Shown one piece after another: positions 14,686-25,388 of a stretch of 38,570 bases of DNA. Within the stretch, counting starts at the first letter, position 1, and each line of letters begins with the position of its first letter. Made by a program: the position numbers and the translations under genes. The notes below the pieces were generated by a model that did not search any database, had not been told where the DNA came from, and worked only from the letters and a program-made list of their open reading frames with translations. This DNA is from Marinobacter sp. B9-2. Its GTDB lineage: Bacteria > Pseudomonadota > Gammaproteobacteria > Pseudomonadales > Oleiphilaceae. The stretch covers positions 1 to 38,570 of the forward strand of contig PYVH01000024.1 of NCBI GenBank assembly GCA_003030785.1, read 5' to 3'.

Positions 14686-17094
14686 TTGAAGTCACTGTCT
14701 CTGCACCAGCTTTACAAAGCCTGTGTTCTGAAAGATCTGCCGTTCAAAACCACCAAACAACTGGAACCCCTGGCTGAAATTGTCGGCCAGAACCGTGCCC
14801 AGGAAGCCGTGCGTTTTGCTCTGGCAATGCCCCATGGCGGTTACAACGTCTATGCCGTTGGCCGGAATGGTCTGGGCAAGCGCACCATGATGCTGCGTTA
14901 CCTTGAGCACCATGTGGATACGGATCAGCAGAGCCATGACTGGTGCTACGTGGCCAACTTCGAGGAACCGCGTATTCCCAAGCTGTTGCAGCTGCCGGCC
15001 GGCAAGGGCACCCAGCTCAAGCAGGACATGGAAAAGCTGATGAGTCGTCTGGTCAAGGTGATTCCCCAGACCTTTGACAGCGACAGCTTTCTGGAGCGCT
15101 CGGAACAGCTGAAGAACGAATACGGCAAGAAGCAGGAAGACGAGCTTGAGAAGGTGGCCGCCCAGGCCAAACGCAAAAAAGTCAGCCTCACTGTGACAAC
15201 CCCGGGCGGGTACCGGTTGGTGGCCATGAATGGCGACGAACCCCACACTGCGGAGTCTTTCCAGGCCCTGACCGATGAGCAGCGGGACAAGTTCGAAGAT
15301 GCCATCAACAAGCTTGAGAAAAAGCTCCGGCAGGCCCTGCGCAAACTGGCGGACTGGGAGCAGGAGTACGCTGATAAGCAACAGGCGTTGAACCAGGAAA
15401 CGCTCGAAAGTATCTCTGGCCACCAGATTGATGAGTTGATCGAGAAGTACAAGGATCTGCCAGATGTGGTCGCCTACTTTGAGGCGGTTCGGGCGGACCT
15501 GGTGGAGAACCTGGAGATATTTCTCGACGACAACGAGGAGCAGGCCGCGATTGCCTACGCTTCTCTGGACAAGAAGATGCCCCGGCGGTATCTGGTCAAT
15601 GTGCTGGTGCACCAGAAAACCAACGAGGTGCCGATGGTGGTGGAGGATAACCCCACCTATCACAACCTGTTTGGTTACGTGGAAAACGTCACCTACAAGG
15701 GCACGGTGTTCACGGACTTCTCCCTGATCCGCCCGGGCAGTCTGCATCGCGCCAACGGCGGTTATCTGTTGATGGACGCCATCAAGGTTCTGGAGCAGCC
15801 GTTTGTGTGGGACGGACTCAAGCGTGCCCTGCGCTCGAAGTCCATACAGATAAATTCCCTGGAACGGGAACTGACGCTGTCCGGAACCATCTCAATTGAA
15901 CCGGAATCGGTGCCCCTGGACGTCAAGATTGTCCTGTTCGGTGATCGTGAAACCTGGATGTTGTTGCAGGAATACGATTCCGAGTTTGCCGAACTGTTCC
16001 GGGTCACGGCGGATTTCGAGAATGAAATGTATCGCTCCGATGACAGCCAGTTGCTCTATGCCAAGTTCATCGCCAGCCTTGTGAGTGAGAAGAAACTGCT
16101 GCATTGTTCGAACAAGGCCGTTGCCCGGGTAATCGAGCACAGTGCCCGGATGGCAGAACATCAGGACCGACTCTCCCTGCACGCGGCGGATATTGCCAAT
16201 CTGCTGCGGGAATCGGACTTCTGGGCCCGGCAGGCCGGTGCCAAGCTGATCCAGGACCTGCATGTTGAGCGCGCGCTGGAAAGCGCGAAATATCGCAGCA
16301 GCCGTATCCGGGATCAGTTCTACGATTCCATCCGTGATGGCACGACGCTCGTAACCACTAGTGGTAAGTGCGTTGGCCAGGTTAATGCACTCTCGGTGCT
16401 GTCCACGGGTGGCTTTGAATTCGGCCTTTCCAACCGTGTCACTGCTACCTGCTATTATGGAGATGGCGCGGTGATGGATATTGAGCGTGATGTGAAGCTC
16501 GGTGGCAATCTTCACTCCAAGGGCGTGATGATCCTGAGCTCCTGGCTTGCCTCCCATTTTGCGGTCAACGACCCGATGCACCTGTCGGCCAGCCTGACCT
16601 TTGAGCAGAACTACGGCGAAGTGGACGGTGACAGTGCATCTCTGGCAGAGCTGTGCGCGCTGATCTCGTCCCTCTCCGGAATTCCGGTGCGACAGGATCT
16701 GGCAATCACCGGGTCGGTTAACCAGTTTGGCGAAGTTCAGCCCATTGGCGGTGTCAACGAAAAAGTGGAAGGCTTTTTCACCACCTGCCAGCTTAAGGGC
16801 GGGCTTTCTGGCACCCAGGGTGTCATTGTACCAACCACTAACGTGCAGAACCTGATGCTCGACAGCGAAGTGGTAAAGGCAGTGCGCGGAGGCCAGTTTG
16901 CGGTATACGCGGTTGCCCGTGTTGAGGAAGCCATAACCCTGCTGCTCGGCAAGCCTGCGGGCAAGGCCGATGACAAAGGCAGGTACCCGAAACAGAGCGT
17001 TTTTGGCATTATCCAGCAACGACTTGAGAAAATGCGGGAACACGAGCGCCAGGAACATGCCCGTGATGACCATAAAGACCCGTCAATTCACTGA
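14686..17094 (+). CDS. LonB-type ATP-dependent serine protease (AAA+ and Lon protease domain)
   Basis: An 802-residue ATP-dependent protease of the LonB/YcbZ/AsrA group. Near the N-terminus IVGQNRAQEAVRFAL precedes the Walker A-like GRNGLGKRT at residues 59-67, where Arg follows the lysine. A helical/coiled segment runs about 120-300, and the ATPase core shows RPGSLHRANGGYLLMDA near 350. The C-terminal Lon domain has the catalytic dyad Ser650 (GDSASLAE) and Lys693 (GGVNEKVEGF), 43 residues apart as in Lon. Translation seems to start at TTG, with AGGA upstream. The Pseudomonas relative AsrA affects heat-shock response and aminoglycoside tolerance; the same role here is only possible. Confidence 0.9.
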   Translation: MKSLSLHQLYKACVLKDLPFKTTKQLEPLAEIVGQNRAQEAVRFALAMPHGGYNVYAVGRNGLGKRTMMLRYLEHHVDTDQQSHDWCYVANFEEPRIPKLLQLPAGKGTQLKQDMEKLMSRLVKVIPQTFDSDSFLERSEQLKNEYGKKQEDELEKVAAQAKRKKVSLTVTTPGGYRLVAMNGDEPHTAESFQALTDEQRDKFEDAINKLEKKLRQALRKLADWEQEYADKQQALNQETLESISGHQIDELIEKYKDLPDVVAYFEAVRADLVENLEIFLDDNEEQAAIAYASLDKKMPRRYLVNVLVHQKTNEVPMVVEDNPTYHNLFGYVENVTYKGTVFTDFSLIRPGSLHRANGGYLLMDAIKVLEQPFVWDGLKRALRSKSIQINSLERELTLSGTISIEPESVPLDVKIVLFGDRETWMLLQEYDSEFAELFRVTADFENEMYRSDDSQLLYAKFIASLVSEKKLLHCSNKAVARVIEHSARMAEHQDRLSLHAADIANLLRESDFWARQAGAKLIQDLHVERALESAKYRSSRIRDQFYDSIRDGTTLVTTSGKCVGQVNALSVLSTGGFEFGLSNRVTATCYYGDGAVMDIERDVKLGGNLHSKGVMILSSWLASHFAVNDPMHLSASLTFEQNYGEVDGDSASLAELCALISSLSGIPVRQDLAITGSVNQFGEVQPIGGVNEKVEGFFTTCQLKGGLSGTQGVIVPTTNVQNLMLDSEVVKAVRGGQFAVYAVARVEEAITLLLGKPAGKADDKGRYPKQSVFGIIQQRLEKMREHERQEHARDDHKDPSIH

Positions 17095-17133
17095 CCGGCG
17101 ATCATAAGAAAACGGACAGGAGAGAACACACCC

Positions 17134-17760
17134 ATGACTGATATCCAGCAAACCGTGTACGTTGTTGAGGACGATGAAGCAGTCCGCGATTCCCTGGAGC
17201 TGCTACTGAAATCCGACGGCAAGCCGGTCAAGACCTATGAGAGTGCAACTGCTTTCCTGAAGGACTATTCCGACAAGATGGCAGGCTGCATTGTGCTGGA
17301 TATCCGCATGCCCGGCATGGACGGAATGGAACTCCAGAAAAAACTCAATGAAAAGCACTCCATCCTGCCCATCATCTTTGTGACCGGTCACGGTGATGTG
17401 CCCATGGCCGTTGACGCCATGAAAGAGGGCGCTGTGGACTTCATCCAGAAGCCCTACCGTGAAGAGGCGCTGCTGGAGAAAATCGAGGCGGCACTGAAGC
17501 AGGATCTGGAACAGCGCAAATCCCTGGATGAAAAGCAGGAAATCATCCGTCGTATCAAGAGCCTGACCCCCCGGGAGCACGAAATCATGGACCGGATGAT
17601 TGCCGGCCAGGCCAACAAGGTGATTGCCATTGAGCTGGAGATAAGCCAGCGCACAGTGGAGATCCACCGCTCCCGCGTTATGCACAAGATGGGAACCCAT
17701 TCCCTGGCACATCTCGTACGTATGGTCCTGTCCGTAAAGGACCTTATCGACGCAGGGTGA
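17134..17760 (+). CDS. FixJ-type two-component response regulator
   Basis: A 208-residue response regulator. The receiver domain (about 1-125) has the acidic pocket VVEDDE (residues 10-15), phosphoacceptor Asp56 in VLDIRMPG, Thr84 in FVTGHGD and Lys106 in IQKPY. The LuxR/FixJ-type helix-turn-helix is SLTPREHEIMDRMIAG plus ISQRTVEIHRSRVMHKM near 148-195. The receiver and linker pattern place it with FixJ rather than NarL proteins. AGGAG precedes the ATG by 11 bases. The histidine kinase gene begins 45 bp downstream and is the probable partner. Confidence 0.93.
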   Translation: MTDIQQTVYVVEDDEAVRDSLELLLKSDGKPVKTYESATAFLKDYSDKMAGCIVLDIRMPGMDGMELQKKLNEKHSILPIIFVTGHGDVPMAVDAMKEGAVDFIQKPYREEALLEKIEAALKQDLEQRKSLDEKQEIIRRIKSLTPREHEIMDRMIAGQANKVIAIELEISQRTVEIHRSRVMHKMGTHSLAHLVRMVLSVKDLIDAG

Positions 17761-17805
17761 TCCCGGCGGCATCATACGGTTACTTTTTTAACCGGCCCGA
17801 CATAT

Positions 17806-19389
17806 ATGACTGAAGCTGTCAGCGAGAACTCGGAGGTGACGGTTCTGCTCGTGGACGACAATCCGCAGAACCTCAAAGTCCTCTATGAGACCCTGAAAGA
17901 CAAAGGTTACCGGCTGCTCATTGCCAACGAAGGCGAAAAAGCCCTCGACCTTGCCCACCGCCACCAGCCTGAAGTGATCCTTCTGGACATCATGATGCCG
18001 GAGATGGATGGCTATGCCGTCTGCGAGCGCCTCAAGGCCGACCCCCAGACGGCAGACTGTGCCGTTGTTTTCCTGTCTGCGCTCGATGACCTGCAGGCGA
18101 AGGTGAAAGGCTTCTCCCTCGGCGGCGCCGACTACATCTCCAAACCCTTCCAGTCCCAGGAAGTGATCGCACGGGTGAAAACCCACGCCAGTGTGATTCG
18201 CCTCGAGAGGGAACTGCAGGCCCGCAATCGCGAGCTGCAGAGTGATCAGGCCCGGATTCTGAATTCCATCAGCGAAGGTATTTACGGCCTCGATGAGAAT
18301 GGCATCGTCGAATTTGCCAATCCGGCAGCAGCGTCCATCGTTGGCTGCCCGGTGGAAGAACTGATCGGCCGGAATTTCTTCGACACCCATTTCGCTACCG
18401 CTGGCGACAACCCGGACAGCCTTCCGGTAAAGGCCACCTGTCAGCAGGGTATCGCGGAGAACCAGCGGGATATCCGAATGCTAAGGGCCGATGGAACCGG
18501 CTTTCCGGCGGAGTACCGCTCAACCCCCAAGCTGGACTCGGACGAACTCCACGGCGCCGTTGTGGTGTTTCGTGATATTACCGCCGAGCTGGACAGCGAG
18601 AAGGCACTGGAAGATGCCCGGCAGCTGGTTCAGGAGCAGCGTGACCAGCTGGCCCATACCTCCCGCCTGACCACCATGGGTGAAATGGCCGCCGGCGTCG
18701 CCCACGAGGTGAACCAGCCGCTGACCGCCATCACCAATTATGCCCGGGTTGCCAAGCGGATGATGGCGAAGGAAAACGCGGACATGGGCCTGCTTCAGGA
18801 AACCCTGGACAAGATTGAGGCCCAGTCCCACCGGGCCAGTGAAATCATACGTCGCATCCGGCGCTTCATGAAAAAGCCGGCCACGGGCAAGGAAGTGCTG
18901 TCGGTGCCTGCGTTACTGGAAGATACCCGGCAGTTTGCCGAGGTGGATATGCGTAACAACAAGGGGGCCATTGAATTGTCGGTGCCGGAGAACATGCCGG
19001 AGGTTCTGGCAGACCCGGTCCAGGTACAGCAGGTAGCGCTCAACCTGATTCGCAACGCCCTCGAGGCCACCAGCAGCATCGATTCCAGTGCACCCGTCGA
19101 GGTGAGTGCGAGTGTGCAAGGCGACACCTGCGTTCGGATCCAGGTGCGCGACCATGGTGTCGGCTTGTCGGAAGACGCGGAGGAAAAACTGTTCCTGCCC
19201 TTTTTTACCACCAAGGACGAGGGCATGGGGATTGGTCTGTCGACTTGCCGCTCCCTGATTCAGGCCCAGGGTGGCGACATCGGTTTTGAGCGCCCGGAAG
19301 ATGGTGGCGCCTGTTTCTACTTTACTCTGCCCGTTGCCGGCGCCCAGGGATCCTCCTGCGCACCGGAAAGTGATTCCTCCCGGGCCTAG
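17806..19389 (+). CDS. Histidine kinase with N-terminal receiver and PAS domain
   Basis: A 527-residue, soluble-looking hybrid sensor. In order: a receiver (about 10-128; VDDN pocket, Asp61 in LLDIMMPEMDG, Lys in ISKPFQSQE), a short coiled coil, a PAS domain (about 145-265), a dimerisation domain with phosphoacceptor His300 in AGVAHEVNQPLTAITNY, and a HATPase_c domain (N-box NLIRNALEA, DHGVGLSED, GMGIGLSTCRSLIQ). No membrane segments are evident, so the signal is probably cytoplasmic. The HEVNQPLTAI motif is the FixL/DctB-like type and fits with the upstream FixJ-type regulator. An N-terminal receiver suggests input from another kinase. The start lacks a strong ribosome binding site. Confidence 0.92.
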   Translation: MTEAVSENSEVTVLLVDDNPQNLKVLYETLKDKGYRLLIANEGEKALDLAHRHQPEVILLDIMMPEMDGYAVCERLKADPQTADCAVVFLSALDDLQAKVKGFSLGGADYISKPFQSQEVIARVKTHASVIRLERELQARNRELQSDQARILNSISEGIYGLDENGIVEFANPAAASIVGCPVEELIGRNFFDTHFATAGDNPDSLPVKATCQQGIAENQRDIRMLRADGTGFPAEYRSTPKLDSDELHGAVVVFRDITAELDSEKALEDARQLVQEQRDQLAHTSRLTTMGEMAAGVAHEVNQPLTAITNYARVAKRMMAKENADMGLLQETLDKIEAQSHRASEIIRRIRRFMKKPATGKEVLSVPALLEDTRQFAEVDMRNNKGAIELSVPENMPEVLADPVQVQQVALNLIRNALEATSSIDSSAPVEVSASVQGDTCVRIQVRDHGVGLSEDAEEKLFLPFFTTKDEGMGIGLSTCRSLIQAQGGDIGFERPEDGGACFYFTLPVAGAQGSSCAPESDSSRA

Positions 19390-20261
19390 AGCCAGTCGAT
19401 GCGCCCGGTCAGGTGGGGCGCATCGCCTTTGGCGTTCAATACCTGGTAGTCCCAGCCCTTTTCTCCCGTTTGCCAATTCAATTGGGCTGTGCCGGGCAGA
19501 AACAGCGGTTTCTTGAACTGGCAGCTCACGCTCAGGGCGCCGCTTTGCCATCCTTCCTGTTGCTCCAGTAATGCGAGCGCGTGGGCTTTGGTCCACATGC
19601 CGTGGGCGATTGCCCTGGGAAACCCGAATGCCCTGGCGCTCAGGGCGTGCATGTGGATCGGGTTACTGTCACCGGACACGCGGGCGTATTGCCGGCCAAT
19701 GGACTCGGGTGCCTTCAGGTTCTCTGTGTTCGGGTAGCGCTCCAGTTCCGGTGGCGCCTTCTTCCCGGAAGACTTGCTCTCAGCATCCGGTTGCCGGAAT
19801 AGCGTTGTACTCGCTTCTTCCCAGATCAGTCTGCCCGCCGAGTGCGCCTCCGTAATCAGATCGAATTCCACGCCGCGGTCACTTTTCACCGTATTTCCCA
19901 GCCTTACCTGCAGATCCAGATTTTCCCCGGTGCCGATGGGGCGGTGCTGGGTAATGGTGTTTCGCAGGTGTACCAGGCCAAGCAGTGGCAGGGGGAAGCT
20001 TTTCTCGGTAAGCAGTTTCAGGTGCAGTGGAAAAGCCAGCACGTGGGGCCAGGTAACGGGCAGGTGGCTGTGCGCCGCGAAACCGCAGACCTGCCGGTAG
20101 CGTTTCAGGCTCTTGCCCCTCGTGCTGACGCCCAGCAGGCGCGCGGAGAGATCCGGAATGCTGATATCGCCGCCGGTTTGCGTCTGTTTCGGCAGCAGTG
20201 TCCTGCCATACATCGGTAACAGTGCCGGCGGTGTGTTGTGGTAAACGAGAGTCTCTGACAT
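19386..20261 (-). CDS. MaoC-like hotdog dehydratase
   Basis: A 291-residue double-hotdog protein of the MaoC/(R)-specific enoyl-CoA hydratase group. The hydratase signature is in the second half: RQYARVSGDSNPIHMH, then AFGFPRAIAHGMW, providing the Asp/His catalytic pair (about residues 197-222). The N-terminal half is a degenerate hotdog domain. It probably hydrates trans-2-enoyl thioesters. AAGGAG precedes the ATG. Its stop codon interlocks with that of the convergent kinase gene (both in CTAG). It is divergent from an AraC-family regulator, a candidate controller. Confidence 0.87.
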   Translation of the reverse strand: MSETLVYHNTPPALLPMYGRTLLPKQTQTGGDISIPDLSARLLGVSTRGKSLKRYRQVCGFAAHSHLPVTWPHVLAFPLHLKLLTEKSFPLPLLGLVHLRNTITQHRPIGTGENLDLQVRLGNTVKSDRGVEFDLITEAHSAGRLIWEEASTTLFRQPDAESKSSGKKAPPELERYPNTENLKAPESIGRQYARVSGDSNPIHMHALSARAFGFPRAIAHGMWTKAHALALLEQQEGWQSGALSVSCQFKKPLFLPGTAQLNWQTGEKGWDYQVLNAKGDAPHLTGRIDWL

Positions 20262-20529
20262 CGGTGTTCTCCTTCACAGCCCGGACCATCAATCCCGGCA
20301 TTACCTGAGTAGAAAGCTTTGTCGCAAAGGGTATGCTTTTTTTTACATTTTGGTACAACTCGGCGTCTGTGGCCTGATATGCTCTAATATAAGACGATTG
20401 TCTAACAGGGTGCGGTTTATAGGCTCCTTGAGTCTGACAAACCCCGCCAGATCAGGCATTGACCTGGCGTGCCCCGGCGACTGTCCGGCCGGTCAAAGCA
20501 GTAGTCAACAATTAAAAAAGCGGAATCTT
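20262..20529. promoter_or_regulatory. Divergent intergenic region between maoC-like gene and AraC-family gene
   Basis: A 268-bp spacer between divergent genes that must hold both promoters. It contains an AT-rich stretch (TTTTTTTTACATTTTGG near 20339-20355) and ATAT-rich segment near 20380-20395. I cannot assign hexamers or an AraC binding site with confidence. Confidence 0.4.
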
Positions 20530-21561
20530 ATGCAGGAACTTCGTGACGCGGGAGTGATGTTGCGCCTGATCTATGAGGCGATGAAAAAGAAGGGAATCGA
20601 TACCGATGCCATCTTCAGCCGCCTGGGTGTGGATGAGAATTACGTTTATACCGAGCAGCTTCGAACCCCTCACAGTGCCCAGATGTATTTCTGGCAGGCG
20701 GTTGAGGACGTTTCCGGTGATCCGGACGTAGGCCTGCACCTGGGGCAAGTGCTGCCCGCATACAAGGGGCAGGTCCTGGAATACCTCTTTCTCAGCAGCC
20801 CCACCTTCGGGGAGGGCCTGCGACGGGCCCAGAACTATCAGCGTCTGCTGAGCGATGCGGCGAATACCGATTTCTTCATTGAGGGTGACGATGCCTGCAT
20901 GGTTCTGGATGCGGCGTCTGATGATGTCCGTCGGCTGCGGCATTTCAATGAGTGTTTCGTGCTGGGCCTGATTACGTTCTTCCGTTCGATCACCGATGGC
21001 AGTTTTTACCCGTCACGAATCGAGTTCGAGCACGAGCGGGCCGAGGGTCAGGACCATGTCAGCGAGGTTCTGGGCTGCGACGTCACTTTCGGTGCCGAGG
21101 AAAACCGGCTTTATTTCCCGGCAAAGCTGCTTTCCCATGCCTCACCCCATGCGGAGCCGGAATTGCTGGATCTGCATGAGCGGTTTGCCAGTGAGCAAGT
21201 GGCCCGGCTGGAGAAAAAGGACATAGTCGGTCAAGTGGAGCGAATCGTCGCAGAGCTCCTGGATAGCGGGGAGGTCACCCTGGATGCCGTGGCAGAGCGC
21301 CTTGGTATCAAGCCGAGAACCCTGCGTACCCGGCTGACCGAAGCCGAGGCCAGTTTCAATCAGGTGCTCGCCGATTTCCGCTATCGGCTGGCCCGTCAGC
21401 TGTTGGCAACCACCGACGAATCCATCGATGAAATCGTCTATCTGACTGGCTTCTCCGAGCCCAGCACCTTCTATCGTGCGTTCAAGCGCTGGTCCGGTAT
21501 GACCCCGATCGAGTACCGCAAAACCGCCCAGGGCAAGGATGCCATGGTTGATGCCATGTGA
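20530..21561 (+). CDS. AraC-family transcriptional regulator
   Basis: A 343-residue regulator with an N-terminal arabinose-binding-like domain (about 1-220) and a C-terminal AraC DNA-binding domain with two helix-turn-helix motifs. The second is typical: IVYLTGFSEPSTFYRAFKRW followed by GMTPIEYRK. The ATG at 20530 is chosen because recognisable sequence (MQELRDAGVMLRLIYEAM) starts here; the frame is open to 20350 but that part is not protein-like, and no start has a strong ribosome binding site. Related regulators control lipid or alcohol metabolism genes; control of the divergent maoC-like gene is inference. Confidence 0.87.
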   Translation: MQELRDAGVMLRLIYEAMKKKGIDTDAIFSRLGVDENYVYTEQLRTPHSAQMYFWQAVEDVSGDPDVGLHLGQVLPAYKGQVLEYLFLSSPTFGEGLRRAQNYQRLLSDAANTDFFIEGDDACMVLDAASDDVRRLRHFNECFVLGLITFFRSITDGSFYPSRIEFEHERAEGQDHVSEVLGCDVTFGAEENRLYFPAKLLSHASPHAEPELLDLHERFASEQVARLEKKDIVGQVERIVAELLDSGEVTLDAVAERLGIKPRTLRTRLTEAEASFNQVLADFRYRLARQLLATTDESIDEIVYLTGFSEPSTFYRAFKRWSGMTPIEYRKTAQGKDAMVDAM

Positions 21562-21596
21562 CAGGACGCTTTTCTGAATTTTTTTGAGAAAAACCG

Positions 21597-21624
21597 TTGA
21601 CATAACAGGGCGCCTCTTTATAAT
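21597..21624 (+). promoter_or_regulatory. Consensus sigma70 promoter of tRNA-Asp
   Basis: TTGACA (21597-21602) and TATAAT (21619-21624) are both exact consensus with a 16-base spacer. GCGCCC follows the -10, a GC-rich discriminator typical of stringently controlled stable-RNA promoters. The tRNA begins 75 bases downstream of the -10. Confidence 0.93.
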
Positions 21625-21698
21625 GCGCCCTCGTTGTCACAGAGCATTCACACCCCTGAATGCAGCGCCTTTTCAAGGCACTATGTGATGACCCGCAC

Positions 21699-21775
21699 GG
21701 AGCGGTAGTTCAGTTGGTTAGAATACCGGCCTGTCACGCCGGGGGTCGCGGGTTCGAGTCCCGTCCGCTCCGCCA
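21699..21775 (+). tRNA. tRNA-Asp (anticodon GTC)
   Basis: A 77-base tRNA including an encoded CCA end. The acceptor stem GGAGCGG pairs with CCGCTCC, the D-arm contains AGTTCAGTTGGTTAGA, the anticodon GTC is at 21733-21735 within CCTGTCACG, and the T-arm GCGGG-TTCGAGT-CCCGT is canonical. It is followed by a short T-run (ATTTTTTCCC), and is preceded by a perfect promoter. Confidence 0.98.
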
Positions 21776-21916
21776 TTTTTTCCCTCTTCTTTATCCCTTA
21801 ACACCCTCAGTCTTTCTTCAGTCCCTTCACGTCTGCCCGAGAGCAACCGTGTGTCATCGTTTTGTCACTCACACGATCTAGTCTGTACCTGAAAGTTCAG
21901 GAACAGGACAGCCGCC

Positions 21917-22003
21917 ATGCGGGACTACGAAGAAGAGTTGATTGAAAACCAGTTTGAAGAATACGAAGACGATGACGGCTGGGATGATGCTATGGAACTC
22001 TGA
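21917..22003 (+). CDS. Putative 28-residue highly acidic small protein
   Basis: A short open frame encoding MRDYEEELIENQFEEY followed by EDDDGWDDAMEL. Fourteen of 28 residues are Asp or Glu and only one is basic. AGGAC lies seven bases before the ATG, a usable ribosome binding site. It ends three bases before the stop of the convergent AraC-family gene and lies 142 bp after tRNA-Asp. The promoter is not obvious. Function unknown; a DNA-mimic or protein-binding peptide is possible but unsupported. It may be chance, though composition and start site argue for translation. Confidence 0.45.
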   Translation: MRDYEEELIENQFEEYEDDDGWDDAMEL

Positions 22004-22005
22004 TC

Positions 22006-23055
22006 TCAGGAATGCCGGATTCGCTTTCGTTGTTCTCCCGGGCTCAGGCTGAACCACCGCCGATAGGCCTTGTGAAAGGCGGCAGGATTGGCGAATCCCA
22101 GAAGCCAGGCAATTTCCGCCAGTGATGTCTCTGTCTCGCGAATATAATCCCGCGCCAACTGTTTCCGCGTTTCATCCATCAGTTCCCGGAACCCGGTTCC
22201 CTCTGCAGCCAGCTGTCTCTGAAGCGTCCATGGCGCAACCCCCAGTTTCATGGCAATGGTTTCCAGGCTGGGCGTTTCTCCCCGGAACAGCGGTGTGAGG
22301 AGGTTTTTTACCCGGTCCCCCGTTGTCCATCCCCGTCGGATCTGCTGCATTTCCTGCTCACAGAGTTCAGACAGCTTTTCATGCATGGCCGGCTGAGCCT
22401 GCTGGCTCGCGCTTTCCCAGATCTCCTGCCGCACTGTAATGCCGTTTTTTGCTGCTCCGAACTGCACCGGGCAGCGAAACCAGCTTTCGAACAAATCATC
22501 CTGGCCGATGGAGCGGTATTCGATGGTGACTTTCTCCAGAACGTCATAGCGACCGGTCACGGTTCGCAGGAACTGGGTCCAGGCCGCGAGCACAGAATCC
22601 ACCACAAAATAGTTGAAGCCGTTGTAAGGGCGAATCGAGTAGAACTGCGCCTGCCGGATTTCCGGCCAAACCATGGGTACGCCGCGACTGTTGCGGCTGG
22701 TCAGCAGGGCGTAGCGAATCAGCGTACTGATTGCCGCCCCGGCCGTGCTGGCGGTTTCTCCGGCAAGCCCGGCAATACCGGCGTCAACGGGGCGGGATAA
22801 TGCCCCCATTCTCAACCCCAGGGCGGGGTTGCCAGTCTCGGTGATCGCCGCGTGCCCCAGACGCATGAAGCGGGGAATACTGATGCGCGCTTCCGGCGAT
22901 GTCAGTGTCTGATGGTCAAGCTGAAAACGGGATGCCAGTTCTGCACTGTTGGCGCCTTCGGCCTCGGTCGCCCGCATCAGGGCAGAGACATAGAGGACAC
23001 TGATGTCTCCCAGTGAGTTTCGGCTTTTGGGCGGGGCAGATCGGTGATCGGTCAT
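22006..23055 (-). CDS. AraC-family transcriptional regulator
   Basis: A 349-residue regulator of the same type as the one at 20530: an N-terminal arabinose-binding-like domain (about 20-225) and a C-terminal AraC helix-turn-helix pair, with EIAWLLGFANPAAFHKAYRRW and SLSPGEQRKR near the end. The ATG at 23055 has no strong ribosome binding site but begins a plausible N-terminus. It is divergent from fadH across 154 bp, so fadH and fatty-acid metabolism are candidate targets (inference). Confidence 0.88.
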   Translation of the reverse strand: MTDHRSAPPKSRNSLGDISVLYVSALMRATEAEGANSAELASRFQLDHQTLTSPEARISIPRFMRLGHAAITETGNPALGLRMGALSRPVDAGIAGLAGETASTAGAAISTLIRYALLTSRNSRGVPMVWPEIRQAQFYSIRPYNGFNYFVVDSVLAAWTQFLRTVTGRYDVLEKVTIEYRSIGQDDLFESWFRCPVQFGAAKNGITVRQEIWESASQQAQPAMHEKLSELCEQEMQQIRRGWTTGDRVKNLLTPLFRGETPSLETIAMKLGVAPWTLQRQLAAEGTGFRELMDETRKQLARDYIRETETSLAEIAWLLGFANPAAFHKAYRRWFSLSPGEQRKRIRHS

Positions 23056-23140
23056 TGAAGTCTTTGTCGGACATGTTATGCAAAGATAATAAAATGTTAT
23101 CCCGGGATATTGTCGATGGCAAGCGCCGCGAGTAGTTTAA

Positions 23141-25279
<2,139 letters not shown>

Positions 25280-25388
25280 GCGCAAACACGATCACAAATC
25301 GTTGCAGTTTTTCCCTGTGCAGAAACGATTGTCTGGCTAGACTAATAGCTTTGAGTCAGTCGAATCGTTGATTTGTGGAGAACGTGCA

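Noticed and set aside
14692-17073. Two long minus-strand frames opposite the LonB-type protease gene
   Set aside because: Both are shadows of a gene with intact ATPase and Lon catalytic motifs.
21699-21916. tRNA-Asp as an attachment site for an integrated element
   Set aside because: No integrase, no direct repeat of the tRNA 3' end in the window, and the flanking genes look chromosomal.
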